A stretch of DNA of 13,646 bases from Chloroflexota bacterium (lineage in GTDB: Bacteria > Chloroflexota > Anaerolineae > UBA4142). The stretch spans positions 1 through 13,646 of the forward strand of contig JAMCRS010000331.1 in NCBI GenBank assembly GCA_023380675.1. The letters are read 5' to 3'. Under the pieces are notes generated by a model that was given only the letters and a program-made list of their open reading frames with translations, ran no database searches and was not told the origin of the DNA. Shown in pieces: positions 1 through 7,070 of this stretch; positions within the stretch are counted from its first letter, which is position 1, and every line of letters starts with the position of its first letter. Both the position numbers and the translations under genes were made by a program.

Positions 1-961
1 CCGATCTCGCTCCCCGCTGGTTCTGATCGAGCCCCATCGCCTGGGCGATGCTCGGGGTCATGTCCGTGCCGCTGACGCCGAGATAGGGGTGATCGTAGTG
101 GCCGTTCTTGATCAGGACCGGGACCACACGCTGGACGATCTGCGATGGGATCGCAAAGCCGATGCCGGACGAAGCGCCATTGGGCGATTCGATCGCGGAC
201 GTGACGCCGACGACCTGACCTTGCAGGTTGAGCAGGACGCCGCCCGAGTTGCCGGGATTGATGGGCGCATCGGTCTGAATGACGTCCGGGATCGTGTACG
301 AGGGGCCCTGCGTAGTCGCGTTCTCGTTGACGGGCAACGTGCGACCCAACGCGCTGACGATACCAGTGGTCATCGTATTCTGCTCGCCAAAGGGATTGCC
401 GATGGCGATTGCGAGCTGGCCGACCTTGGTCTGGGTCGAGTCGCCGATCTGGACCGGGTGCAGTTCGCCGGCCGGCGCATTCACCTTGACGACCGCGAGA
501 TCGCTGTTCGGATCGGCACCGACGACCTGACCCGGCACCGACGTCCCATCCGCAAAGATCACGGTGATCTGGCTCGCGCCCGAAATGACGTGATTGTTCG
601 TGACGATATATCCGTCCGAGCCCCAAACGAAGCCGGACCCCAGAGCGCGCTGTGCCTGCGGAGCAGACTGTTGTCCGCGGCCAAACTGGCCCGAAAAGCC
701 AAAGTCCGATTGCTGCGCCTGTTCGACCACGTCGATGGACACGACGGAGGGATTGACCTGGGCGTAGATGCTTTCGAACGTCGCTTGCATGTCCGCCGCG
801 CTTGCCGATACGGATGAGTCGGACGCGACCGCGGCGGCCGGGTGGTTCGCCGGCAGCGTCGCGGCCGAAACCGCGTTCGCGGCCAGCGGCACGAGGCCGA
901 ACGCCGTGAGGGCGACGAGCATGACAGCGAGCATCGAAATGATGAGAGATTTGATCTTCAT
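1..961 (-). CDS. HtrA/DegP-like trypsin-fold serine protease, C-terminal (PDZ) end cut by window edge
   Basis: Reading leftward from an ATG at 961, 320 codons are open to the window edge with no stop. The start is supported by AGGAGG (complement of 967-972) a few bases upstream. Residues 6-28 form a hydrophobic signal or anchor segment followed by an Ala-rich stretch, so the protease should work outside the cytoplasmic membrane. The trypsin-like domain has the full triad: His124 in TNNHV, Asp154 in NSDLAVVKV and Ser239 in NPGNSGG. A Gln/Gly-rich loop (about residues 80-106) precedes GSGF, as in the variable loop of HtrA proteins. A PDZ domain begins at about residue 292 (PYLGVSG) and is truncated. 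Family role: degradation or quality control of misfolded envelope proteins. It follows the phosphopantetheinyl transferase on the same strand but after a 253-base gap with a hairpin, so it probably has its own transcription start. Family assignment is secure; whether it has one or two PDZ domains cannot be seen. Confidence 0.95.
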   Translation of the reverse strand, partial: MKIKSLIISMLAVMLVALTAFGLVPLAANAVSAATLPANHPAAAVASDSSVSASAADMQATFESIYAQVNPSVVSIDVVEQAQQSDFGFSGQFGRGQQSAPQAQRALGSGFVWGSDGYIVTNNHVISGASQITVIFADGTSVPGQVVGADPNSDLAVVKVNAPAGELHPVQIGDSTQTKVGQLAIAIGNPFGEQNTMTTGIVSALGRTLPVNENATTQGPSYTIPDVIQTDAPINPGNSGGVLLNLQGQVVGVTSAIESPNGASSGIGFAIPSQIVQRVVPVLIKNGHYDHPYLGVSGTDMTPSIAQAMGLDQNQRGARS

Positions 962-1125
962 GGTTGCCTCCTTAGCCTTCATCGTTGGTCAGATTAACAT
1001 CCGCGCATTAGCCGCAGGTGAAAACGATATTAAGGCAGAGTGTGTATCTCGGAGGCACGCGCGACGAAAAAACATCAAGGGGAACAGGGGTGGAGGGTAG
1101 AGGTAGGACGCAGAGGAGTAGGATA

Positions 1126-1143
1126 GGGGTTGGGCGGGTCGGG
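1126..1143 (+). other. G-quadruplex motif (plus strand)
   Basis: Four runs of three or more G separated by loops of two, one and two bases (GGGG-TT-GGG-C-GGG-TC-GGG) meet the usual pattern for an intramolecular G-quadruplex. It abuts the hairpin at 1144-1189. For minus-strand transcription leaving the phosphopantetheinyl transferase gene, this G-rich strand is the template, so a folded structure could impede polymerase just after the hairpin. The motif is seen directly; any effect is inferred. Confidence 0.5.
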
Positions 1144-1189
1144 AGCCGCGCAGTAGGGGTGCAGGTTGTAGCGCCCCTACTGCGCGGCT
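1144..1189. repeat. Perfect 16-bp inverted repeat with 14-base loop (palindromic repeat or terminator-like hairpin)
   Basis: Arms AGCCGCGCAGTAGGGG (1144-1159) and CCCCTACTGCGCGGCT (1174-1189) are perfectly complementary around a 14-base loop. The hairpin lies 26 bases after the stop of the phosphopantetheinyl transferase gene. No run of T follows on either strand, so it is not a classical intrinsic terminator. It could stop or slow transcription, protect the 3' end of the upstream message, or be one copy of a dispersed palindromic repeat; GTAGGGG...CCCCTAC palindromes are common intergenic repeats in some GC-rich genomes, including Chloroflexota. Confidence 0.75.
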
Positions 1190-1214
1190 TGGCGGCGCGT
1201 ACGTCGCGTACAGC

Positions 1215-1982
1215 CTATTCGGCGCGGGCGAGCAAGAGCTGCGGTCGAAAAATGAAATATTTCACATCCAATCCTTCCGTTTGGGTCGCAAGACTCGCCA
1301 CAAAGCCGGGGGCCGGCTCAAACGTGGCCACCGACCAGCGCGCGGACCGGTGGCGCTCGCGCGCGCCGGGGCCATCCCGGCGCGACTGAAGCCGGGGGCC
1401 CAATTGCGGATCGACCGATCCGTCTGCTCGCGTGCCGCCGGCCTTGGCCCGCGCCTGCTTGCGCGTCCACGCCGCGCAAAAGGCGCGCTCTTTTTCCTTT
1501 TCCGCGACGCGCCGGATCTCGCGGACCTCGTCCGGCACACGCAGCCGCTCGGCAATCTCGCGATCGACCGGGACCGGATCGACGTGTTCGACGTCGATGC
1601 CGATCTCGCGATCGCAGGAGAACGCGTACAGACCCAAACCGCGCGAGTGCGACATGTTGAAGCGCAGGCCGCTGGCCGCGTTCCGGCCGACGAGGCGAGG
1701 CTTGCCCCCGGCGCCACGGCCGAAGGAGAGCGCGTCCGGAGGCGCGCCGAGATACATCCCGACGATCAGCCGCAGGATCGCATGGCTGTGGACGAAACGG
1801 CGCCGGTCGATTTCGAACCGGTAGCCGCGCGCCCGGCCGCGTTCCGCCGTCGAGAGCAGCCGGACGATCCCCGGGCCGGGGCTGTCGGCCTCGTCGAGTG
1901 CGGCGCGCCAAACGTGGATGGCTCGGGTTGGAAGTTCGAGGTCGGCCGGGGGCGCGACCCACGTGATCCCAGACGTTTCCAT
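1215..1982 (-). CDS. 4'-phosphopantetheinyl transferase, Sfp/AcpT superfamily (altered WTRKE motif)
   Basis: This 255-residue protein would transfer the 4'-phosphopantetheine arm of coenzyme A to a serine of a carrier protein (fatty-acid, polyketide or nonribosomal peptide synthesis). Visible motifs are GGKPRL (92-97), FNMSHS (108-113), GIDVE (128-132, with metal ligands Asp130 and Glu132) and FCAAWTRKQARAKA (168-181). In Sfp-type enzymes the last motif normally reads W-T-x-K-E, where Glu is the third metal-site acid; here it is Gln176. Residues 183-214 are Arg/Gly-rich and do not resemble the family, but similarity resumes at RWSVATFEPAPGFVASLA. This could reflect divergence or two compensating frameshifts. 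Length is normal for the family. The ATG lies nine bases after the ABC exporter stop, with AGGGA overlapping that stop, so the two are probably one operon. The family is clear; activity is uncertain. Confidence 0.88.
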   Translation of the reverse strand: METSGITWVAPPADLELPTRAIHVWRAALDEADSPGPGIVRLLSTAERGRARGYRFEIDRRRFVHSHAILRLIVGMYLGAPPDALSFGRGAGGKPRLVGRNAASGLRFNMSHSRGLGLYAFSCDREIGIDVEHVDPVPVDREIAERLRVPDEVREIRRVAEKEKERAFCAAWTRKQARAKAGGTRADGSVDPQLGPRLQSRRDGPGARERHRSARWSVATFEPAPGFVASLATQTEGLDVKYFIFRPQLLLARAE

Positions 1983-1991
1983 ATCGTGTCC

Positions 1992-3833
1992 CTATCCCAG
2001 ATTCTGTTTCAGCAGGGCTGTGGCGTCGCCGCCGATCGCGGCGCTGACGTCGGTGACGGCAGACTGGAGCGTCCACAGCCGGTGGTAGAGCCCGCCGCGT
2101 GCTATCAATTCGGAATGTTTTCCTTCTTCCGCGATCCGTCCGTCCAGCAGCGCGACGATGCGCATGGTCCGCTGGACCGTCGAAAGCCGGTGAGCGATGA
2201 CGAACGTCGTCCTTCCGTGTACGAGCCGCTCCAATGCCTCCTGCACCATCCGTTCCGACTCGGAGTCGAGCGAGGAGGTCGCCTCGTCGAGTATCAAAAT
2301 GCGCGGGTCCTTGAGGAGCACGCGCGCGATCGTGATCCGCTGCCGCTGTCCCACCGACAGCTTGATCCCCTTTTCTCCGACGATGGTTTCGTATCCGTTC
2401 GGAAAGGAATGGATGAACTCGTGAGCGTTCGCCGCGCGCGCGGCCGCGACGATCTCGTCACGGGACGCGCCCATGTTCCCGTAACGGATGTTCTCCTCGA
2501 TCGGTCCGCCGCACAGAAACGTATCCTGCCGGCCGATGCCGATCTGCTGACGGAGCCCGCGCAGGTCGTAGTCGCGAATGTCGCGGCCGTCGATCGCGAG
2601 GGTGCCGTCGGTCGGCTCGTAAAACCGCGGGATCAGATTGACCAGCGTAGTCTTGCCCACGCCGCTCGGTCCGACGATCGCGATCGTTTCGCCGGGCGCC
2701 ACGCAAAGCGAGATTCGATCGAGCACGCGCTGAACCCCGTCGTACGAGAAACCGACGCCGGCGAAATCGACGCGGCCCTGAAATCGATTCGGCTGAATGG
2801 CATTCGGGACGGCGATCGGCTCCGGCACGGCGTCCAGAAGCTCAAAGACGCGTCTGCCCGCGCCGAGCGCCTCGCTGATCTGTCCGTAAAGGCCGGCGAA
2901 CTCTCCCATCGGGCCGGCGACCATCATCATGTAGAAGAGGAGCGCGATCAGTTCGCCGGGCGTTAGGACGCCGAGCACGACCTGCCGTCCGCCGTACCAA
3001 AGCAGAAAGGCGAGCGCGGCAAAGCCGAGGAGGCTGATGAGCGGCGAAAACATGGCATGCAAGCGATCACGCCGCATCGCCGTCTCGTACGCGTTCTCGA
3101 TCTTGACAGAGAAACGCTCGCGCTCGAAATCCTCACGCGCGAACGATTTGACGATCCGGATGCCGGAAAGCATCTCCTCGAGCGTGACGGTTGCTTCGGC
3201 CAGCCGGTCCTGGACCTCGGTCGATAGACGTCCCAGCCGCCGGCCGAAGAGCGCGCCGATGAGGATGAGCGGGGGAACGAGCGCAAATACCATCAGTGTC
3301 AATTGCCAGCTGATGACGAACATCAGGACGAATCCACCGATCAGCGTCACCAATTGCTGCAGGAAACGGATCGGGGTGTCGGTCAGCGCTCCCTGCAATA
3401 CGGTCACATCGCTGCTCACCCGCGAGACGATCTCGCCGGTGCGGCGTTCCGCAAAGAACTTGAGCGGCAGGCTCTGGACTCGCTCGAAAATGAGAAGGCG
3501 CATGTCGGCGATGAGGCGCTCGCCGACCCGGGCGATCAGGTACGAATACGCGACCGACAATCCGCTCTGGACCGCGAACAGCGCGAGCAATCCAAGCGTG
3601 ACGCCATTCAATTGGCTCAGGTCGCGCGAGATGATGACCGTGTCGACCAGCCACCGAATCGCGAGGGGCAGCACGAGCCCGAGGAGGCTCGAGAAGATGA
3701 GCATGAGCGCGGCGAGGGCGAGGGCGCGCCAGCGCACCAATGTGAAGCTGAACATGCGCCGCGCGTCCGAGCGCATCATGGCGTCCGGCACCTTGATCTT
3801 TAACCGGCCGACCGTGACGTAGGTTACAGGCAC
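1992..3833 (-). CDS. Half-size ABC exporter (type IV fold, MsbA/MdlB-like), fused transmembrane and ATPase domains
   Basis: A 613-residue protein with an N-terminal six-helix membrane domain (hydrophobic segments near 36-60, 77-100, 156-178, 180-198, 260-282 and 292-312) and a C-terminal ATPase domain. The ATPase has Walker A GPSGVGKTT (388-396), Q-loop Gln436, signature LSVGQ (492-496; a known variant of LSGGQ), Walker B ILILDE (512-517) with catalytic Glu517, and switch His548 in AHRLST. It would work as a homodimer (or with an unseen partner) to export a lipid, drug or peptide; the substrate cannot be read from sequence. The frame opens with GTG at 3833, but no good Shine-Dalgarno site precedes it. 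The ATG at 3779 (residue 19) has AAGGTG nine bases upstream and still leaves residues ahead of helix 1, so it may be the true start. The phosphopantetheinyl transferase gene follows nine bases later. Confidence 0.95.
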   Translation of the reverse strand: MPVTYVTVGRLKIKVPDAMMRSDARRMFSFTLVRWRALALAALMLIFSSLLGLVLPLAIRWLVDTVIISRDLSQLNGVTLGLLALFAVQSGLSVAYSYLIARVGERLIADMRLLIFERVQSLPLKFFAERRTGEIVSRVSSDVTVLQGALTDTPIRFLQQLVTLIGGFVLMFVISWQLTLMVFALVPPLILIGALFGRRLGRLSTEVQDRLAEATVTLEEMLSGIRIVKSFAREDFERERFSVKIENAYETAMRRDRLHAMFSPLISLLGFAALAFLLWYGGRQVVLGVLTPGELIALLFYMMMVAGPMGEFAGLYGQISEALGAGRRVFELLDAVPEPIAVPNAIQPNRFQGRVDFAGVGFSYDGVQRVLDRISLCVAPGETIAIVGPSGVGKTTLVNLIPRFYEPTDGTLAIDGRDIRDYDLRGLRQQIGIGRQDTFLCGGPIEENIRYGNMGASRDEIVAAARAANAHEFIHSFPNGYETIVGEKGIKLSVGQRQRITIARVLLKDPRILILDEATSSLDSESERMVQEALERLVHGRTTFVIAHRLSTVQRTMRIVALLDGRIAEEGKHSELIARGGLYHRLWTLQSAVTDVSAAIGGDATALLKQNLG

Positions 3834-4070
3834 AGGTCACTCGCCCGGCGATCGAGCCCTATTCGCGCCCCGCATCCAGCCCAGGACCGCCCCGGCCCGG
3901 GCGCGTGGCCGTTTGTCGCTTGTCTTAAAAGCGCAATATGCTGTAAATCCGCTGTCATCACCAGCCGATCTCTACGTTCGGTATGTGCAACCGTGTGGTC
4001 GACCTGCACGCTTGCCGATCAGAATATATCTCATTCATTCTAGGGTAAGAACGCGGCATCGTCAAGTTGC

Positions 4071-4174
4071 GGGAGACGTGTCGCCGACAGGTCTCTACCG
4101 ACCCACCCCAGCCCTCCCCTTATCAAGGGGAGGGAACGGTGGCCGCGTGATGGGCGGGGGAGACGTGTCACCGA
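4071..4174. repeat. Compact palindromic repeat block flanked by 17-base direct repeats
   Basis: Two near-identical 17-base copies, GGGAGACGTGTCGCCGA (4071-4087) and GGGAGACGTGTCACCGA (4158-4174), differ at one base and flank about 70 bases. Inside is a perfect hairpin, CCCTCCCCTT-ATC-AAGGGGAGGG (4112-4134). The left copy also forms an imperfect 23-base palindrome (4073-4095, GAGAC...GTCTC). Hairpins built on CCCTCCCCTTATCAAGGGGAGGG-like sequence are dispersed intergenic repeats in various GC-rich bacteria. The arrangement resembles a small non-autonomous repeat (REP or MITE-like), or a duplicated regulatory half flanking one. No coding capacity. Confidence 0.7.
4112..4134. repeat. 10-bp perfect hairpin, 3-base loop
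   Basis: The arms CCCTCCCCTT and AAGGGGAGGG pair perfectly around ATC. The hairpin lies between divergent genes, so it is not placed to end either transcript, and neither strand has a following T run. It is better read as the core of the surrounding repeat block than as a terminator. Confidence 0.8.
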
Positions 4175-4222
4175 TACATTGATAGCCACCTTTGCCCGGT
4201 CCGGCCCTGGGTCGGCAATGAG

Positions 4223-4252
4223 TTGGAGAAATAACAGCTCCTCATGTATAAT
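4223..4252 (+). promoter_or_regulatory. Probable sigma-70-type promoter of the MalT-like regulator gene
   Basis: A perfect TATAAT (4247-4252) is preceded, after an 18-base spacer, by TTGGAG (4223-4228), a weak match to TTGACA. Transcription would start near 4259, only about 14 bases before the ATG at 4273. The leader is therefore very short and lacks a clear Shine-Dalgarno sequence. A weak -35 with a strong -10 is typical of promoters that need an activator or are kept low. Confidence 0.6.
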
Positions 4253-4272
4253 TGCGCCGTTGAGCCGCGGAC

Positions 4273-6861
4273 ATGTCAAGCCAAATTCTGCAGACCAAAC
4301 TGAACATTCCGCCGGTCCGACCCGATCGGGTCGCGCGTCCGCGCCTGCTGGCAAAGCTGAACGAGGGACTGGAGCGGCCGCTCACGCTTATCTCCGCGCC
4401 GCCCGGTTTCGGCAAGACGACGCTCGCGGCCGAATGGCTGGAGCAGCAGCCGCTGCCGGCCGGGTGGTATTCGCTCGACGCGCGTGACAACGACCTCGCA
4501 CGCTTCCTCGCCTATCTGATCACCGCGCTCGAGACGATTCAAGTCGGCGTCGGCCGGGAGTTGCTCGTGCACCTCCGTTCCCGGCGCCAGCCGCCGATCG
4601 AGTCGCTGCTCACCGCGCTGAGCAACGGGATCGCCGCCGCGACCGGCGACTTTGTCCTGGTGTTGGACGACTATCACGTCGTCGAACAGCAATCAATTCA
4701 TCAAGCGCTGACGTTCTTGCTGGACCAACCTCCTTCGCGGATGCACCTCGTCATCGCGTCACGCGCCGATCCTCCGCTTCCATTGGCGCGTTGGCGCGCG
4801 CGCGGCCAGTTGACCGAGCTGCGCACGCTTGATCTCCGTTTCTCGAACGACGAGGCGGCCGCGTTCCTGGACCGGCGGGCCGGGCTGAGGCTGACCGCGG
4901 AACAAGTGGCCGCGCTGGACGCGGGCGCCGAGGGTTGGGTCGCCGGCTTGCAGCTCGCCGCGCTTTCGATGCAGGGACGTCAGGACGTCGACGGCTTCAT
5001 CAAGGCCTTTACCGGCAGCCATCATTTCATCCTGGACTATATGGGTGAAGAAGTGCTGCAGCGTCAGTCGCCGCAAGTCCAAACGTTTTTGCTGCAGACC
5101 TGCATTCTCGACCAGATGTGCGCGGCGCTGTGCGACGACGTCACCGGCCGAGGCGACAGCACGCTTGTCCTCGAGCAATTGGAGCGGGCGAACCTGTTCC
5201 TGATTCCGCTCGACGACGATCGCCAGTGGTATCGCTACCACCATCTGTTCGCCGATCTGTTGCGAAATCGGCTGCAGCAAGCGCTCCCCGGGCAAAGTCC
5301 GGCGCTGCACCGCAAAGCCAGTTTGTGGTACGAGCGAAATGGATTCGTCAACGAAGCCGTCGAGCATGCGCTCGCCGCGTCGGATTTCGAGCGTGTGCCC
5401 CGGTTGATCGACCGGGCGGCGCCTTCGCTATTCGTCCGAAGCGAGGACGCGACGTTTCGCGCGTGGTTGGCGGCGGTGCCGGATGAGGTGGTGCGGGCTC
5501 ATCCATCGCTCATGGTCTGGCAGTCGGCCGCGCTCGCTGGAGCGGGCAGCTTTGAGCAAGCGGAGGCACGACTGGCGGGGGTGGACGATACGCAACTGGA
5601 GCCCCTGGCGCGTGGGGTTGCGGCCCTGATGCGAGCAACCGTGGCGCTGCTTCGCTCGGACCTGGCACACGCGGTCGAGACCTCGCGCGAAGTTTTTGCG
5701 ACGATCGGCGTTTCGGTCGCCACTCCGGATGATCCGCAGGCGGAGTACGGGAATCTAGTTACCTGGTGGTTTGCGTTGATGCTCGGCGAGGCCCAGCTCG
5801 CGTCGGGCAAGCTCCACGATGCCGGCGCGACCTACCGTCGCGCATTCGAGATCGCCGAGACGGCAACTTTGTTCGGTCCCTGGGTCATTTTTGTGGGATT
5901 TGTGCACATCCGGATTGCCGACCTGGACTATGAGTGGAACGAGCTTGACGAAGCTGCCCGGCACGTGCAGCTTGGGCTGGACATTTGCCGCAAGGAGAAA
6001 AACGGCGAGTTCGCGTCGTACGCACTCATTACGCTGGCGCAGATCAAACAGGCGCGGGGGGACTCGGCCGGCGCGACCGAAACCAGCGACCAGGCGCTTG
6101 CGCTCGGCCGCGGCCGCAATGTCGCGGTCGAGCTGAGGCTGCTATTGTCTCGGCAGGTCAAGATCCTTCTCCTGCAGAATCGAATCGAAGACGCGTTCCA
6201 GGTAGCGCGCGAGATCCCCATGAGCGACGACGTCACTTGGTACCGGAAGGCGTCGGCGGCAACGCTCGCGCACGCGAGCGTTCTTATCGCAAAGGGCGAA
6301 TTCGATCCAGCGGCGCGGTCGCTCGAGGCACTGTGCTCGCGCGTGGAGAAAGAGGGAGAAACCGGCGCTTTGATCGAGTGTCTGGCGCTCCTGGCACTCG
6401 CGCGGCAGGGGCTGGGGGACGCGCGGCAAGCCGCGGCCGCGCTGACACGCGCGCTCGAGCTCGGCGAATCCGAGGGATTCATCCGGACGTTCGCCGACCT
6501 CGGCGAGGCGATGCGACGACAGATCGCGGATTATCGAGCGCAGATCGAAAAAGACGGGACGAGCGCACAACTCGCCGGATACCTCACGCGGCTGCTTGCC
6601 GCGTTTCCCGGCGCACCCGCAGAACGGAGCCGACCTCCCCTCGAAGCCAAAGCCGGCTCCGACCTCGTAGAACCGCTGAGCGAGCGTGAGATCGCGGTTC
6701 TCCGCTTGATCGCCGACGGTCTTTCGAATCAGGAGATCGCCGACCGCCTGGTCGTCGCCCTGAGCACCGTCAAGACCCACATCAACAACATCTACGGCAA
6801 GCTCGGCGCCGGCAATCGAACGCAGGCGCTCGCACGCGCACGTGAGCACAATCTGCTCTAA
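4273..6861 (+). CDS. MalT-like ATP-dependent LuxR-family transcriptional activator
   Basis: An 862-residue regulator of the large signal-responsive ATPase type, close in length and layout to E. coli MalT (about 900 residues). The N-terminal STAND ATPase domain has Walker A APPGFGKTT (42-50) and Walker B FVLVLDD (127-133), followed by the conserved SRADPPLPLARWRARG segment typical of this family. The middle, roughly residues 400-790, is helical repeat (TPR-like) sequence that in MalT binds the inducer. The last 61 residues (802-862) are a LuxR/GerE helix-turn-helix: LSEREIAVLRLIADGLSNQEIA, then STVKTHINNIYGKL. Known family behaviour is oligomerisation on inducer and ATP binding, then activation of sigma-70 promoters. 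The inducer and targets are not evident. It is divergent from the ABC exporter and upstream of, but 209 bases from, the two-component genes. The N-terminal TKLNIPPVRP motif resembles the many paralogues in Chloroflexota. Confidence 0.93.
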   Translation: MSSQILQTKLNIPPVRPDRVARPRLLAKLNEGLERPLTLISAPPGFGKTTLAAEWLEQQPLPAGWYSLDARDNDLARFLAYLITALETIQVGVGRELLVHLRSRRQPPIESLLTALSNGIAAATGDFVLVLDDYHVVEQQSIHQALTFLLDQPPSRMHLVIASRADPPLPLARWRARGQLTELRTLDLRFSNDEAAAFLDRRAGLRLTAEQVAALDAGAEGWVAGLQLAALSMQGRQDVDGFIKAFTGSHHFILDYMGEEVLQRQSPQVQTFLLQTCILDQMCAALCDDVTGRGDSTLVLEQLERANLFLIPLDDDRQWYRYHHLFADLLRNRLQQALPGQSPALHRKASLWYERNGFVNEAVEHALAASDFERVPRLIDRAAPSLFVRSEDATFRAWLAAVPDEVVRAHPSLMVWQSAALAGAGSFEQAEARLAGVDDTQLEPLARGVAALMRATVALLRSDLAHAVETSREVFATIGVSVATPDDPQAEYGNLVTWWFALMLGEAQLASGKLHDAGATYRRAFEIAETATLFGPWVIFVGFVHIRIADLDYEWNELDEAARHVQLGLDICRKEKNGEFASYALITLAQIKQARGDSAGATETSDQALALGRGRNVAVELRLLLSRQVKILLLQNRIEDAFQVAREIPMSDDVTWYRKASAATLAHASVLIAKGEFDPAARSLEALCSRVEKEGETGALIECLALLALARQGLGDARQAAAALTRALELGESEGFIRTFADLGEAMRRQIADYRAQIEKDGTSAQLAGYLTRLLAAFPGAPAERSRPPLEAKAGSDLVEPLSEREIAVLRLIADGLSNQEIADRLVVALSTVKTHINNIYGKLGAGNRTQALARAREHNLL

Positions 6862-7070
6862 CCTGCGGTCCTGCCCGGCGACAGACGGAGGGCCGTGCCT
6901 CGCGGATCCCGTCTCATGATACCCCATCCTCCATTTTGACGTATACTGAGCGCTATCAACCTGGTTTACATTCAGTTTAAGCGGTCGTGGTACTATTGGA
7001 TCGCCTGACCGGGTAGGGACGCGAGCGCGTTCAAATCCACTCTGCGGCGGCCCGATATGGGGACTGTGCG
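6862..7070 (+). promoter_or_regulatory. Upstream region of the two-component operon, with tentative promoter elements
   Basis: This 209-base gap has no gene and no obvious terminator hairpin after the MalT-like gene. An AT-richer stretch at about 6930-7000 is the likely control region. Candidate elements are TATACT (6942-6947), and TTTACA (6965-6970) with TACTAT (6991-6996); the latter pair has a 20-base spacer, longer than ideal. GGGGA (7059-7063) seven bases before the GTG at 7071 is a good ribosome site and supports that start. Confidence 0.35.

Larger units (their letters stand above)
962..1214. other. Intergenic region between phosphopantetheinyl transferase and protease genes
   Basis: This 253-base gap separates two minus-strand genes. 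It holds a purine-rich stretch on the plus strand (about 1078-1143, many runs of 2-4 G) ending in a G-quadruplex motif, then a 16-bp perfect inverted repeat. The 120 bases nearest the protease gene are AT-richer and probably hold its promoter, but I see no convincing -35/-10 pair. No credible gene was found here. Confidence 0.6.
3834..4272. other. Divergent intergenic region between ABC exporter and MalT-like regulator
   Basis: This 439-base region separates two genes transcribed away from each other. It contains a palindrome-rich repeat block (4071-4174) and a clear promoter for the rightward regulator (4223-4252). About 3910-4060 is noticeably AT-richer than its surroundings, as expected for control DNA of the leftward ABC exporter. 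I could not fix a convincing -35/-10 pair for that gene. Short open frames crossing this region have no ribosome site and no family resemblance. Confidence 0.6.

Noticed and set aside
89..817. A 242-codon plus-strand frame at the left end
   Set aside because: It is antisense to the protease, whose catalytic triad and signal segment are unmistakable; the frame reads as low-complexity Arg/Asp sequence.
2346..2360. ABC signature LSVGQ instead of LSGGQ as a sign of a dead ATPase
   Set aside because: LSVGQ is a common natural variant in exporters, and all other ATPase motifs, including the catalytic Glu, are intact.
1281..2966. A 561-codon open frame on the plus strand
   Set aside because: It lies antisense to the phosphopantetheinyl transferase and ABC exporter genes, is Arg/Asp-rich, has no recognisable domain, and is the kind of shadow frame expected in GC-rich DNA.
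3824..4009. A 61-codon minus-strand frame overlapping the ABC exporter start
   Set aside because: No Shine-Dalgarno site and no resemblance to any family; it spans probable control DNA.
3913..4182. An 89-codon plus-strand frame in the divergent gap
   Set aside because: It runs through the palindromic repeat block, has no ribosome site or family resemblance, and ends just before the promoter.
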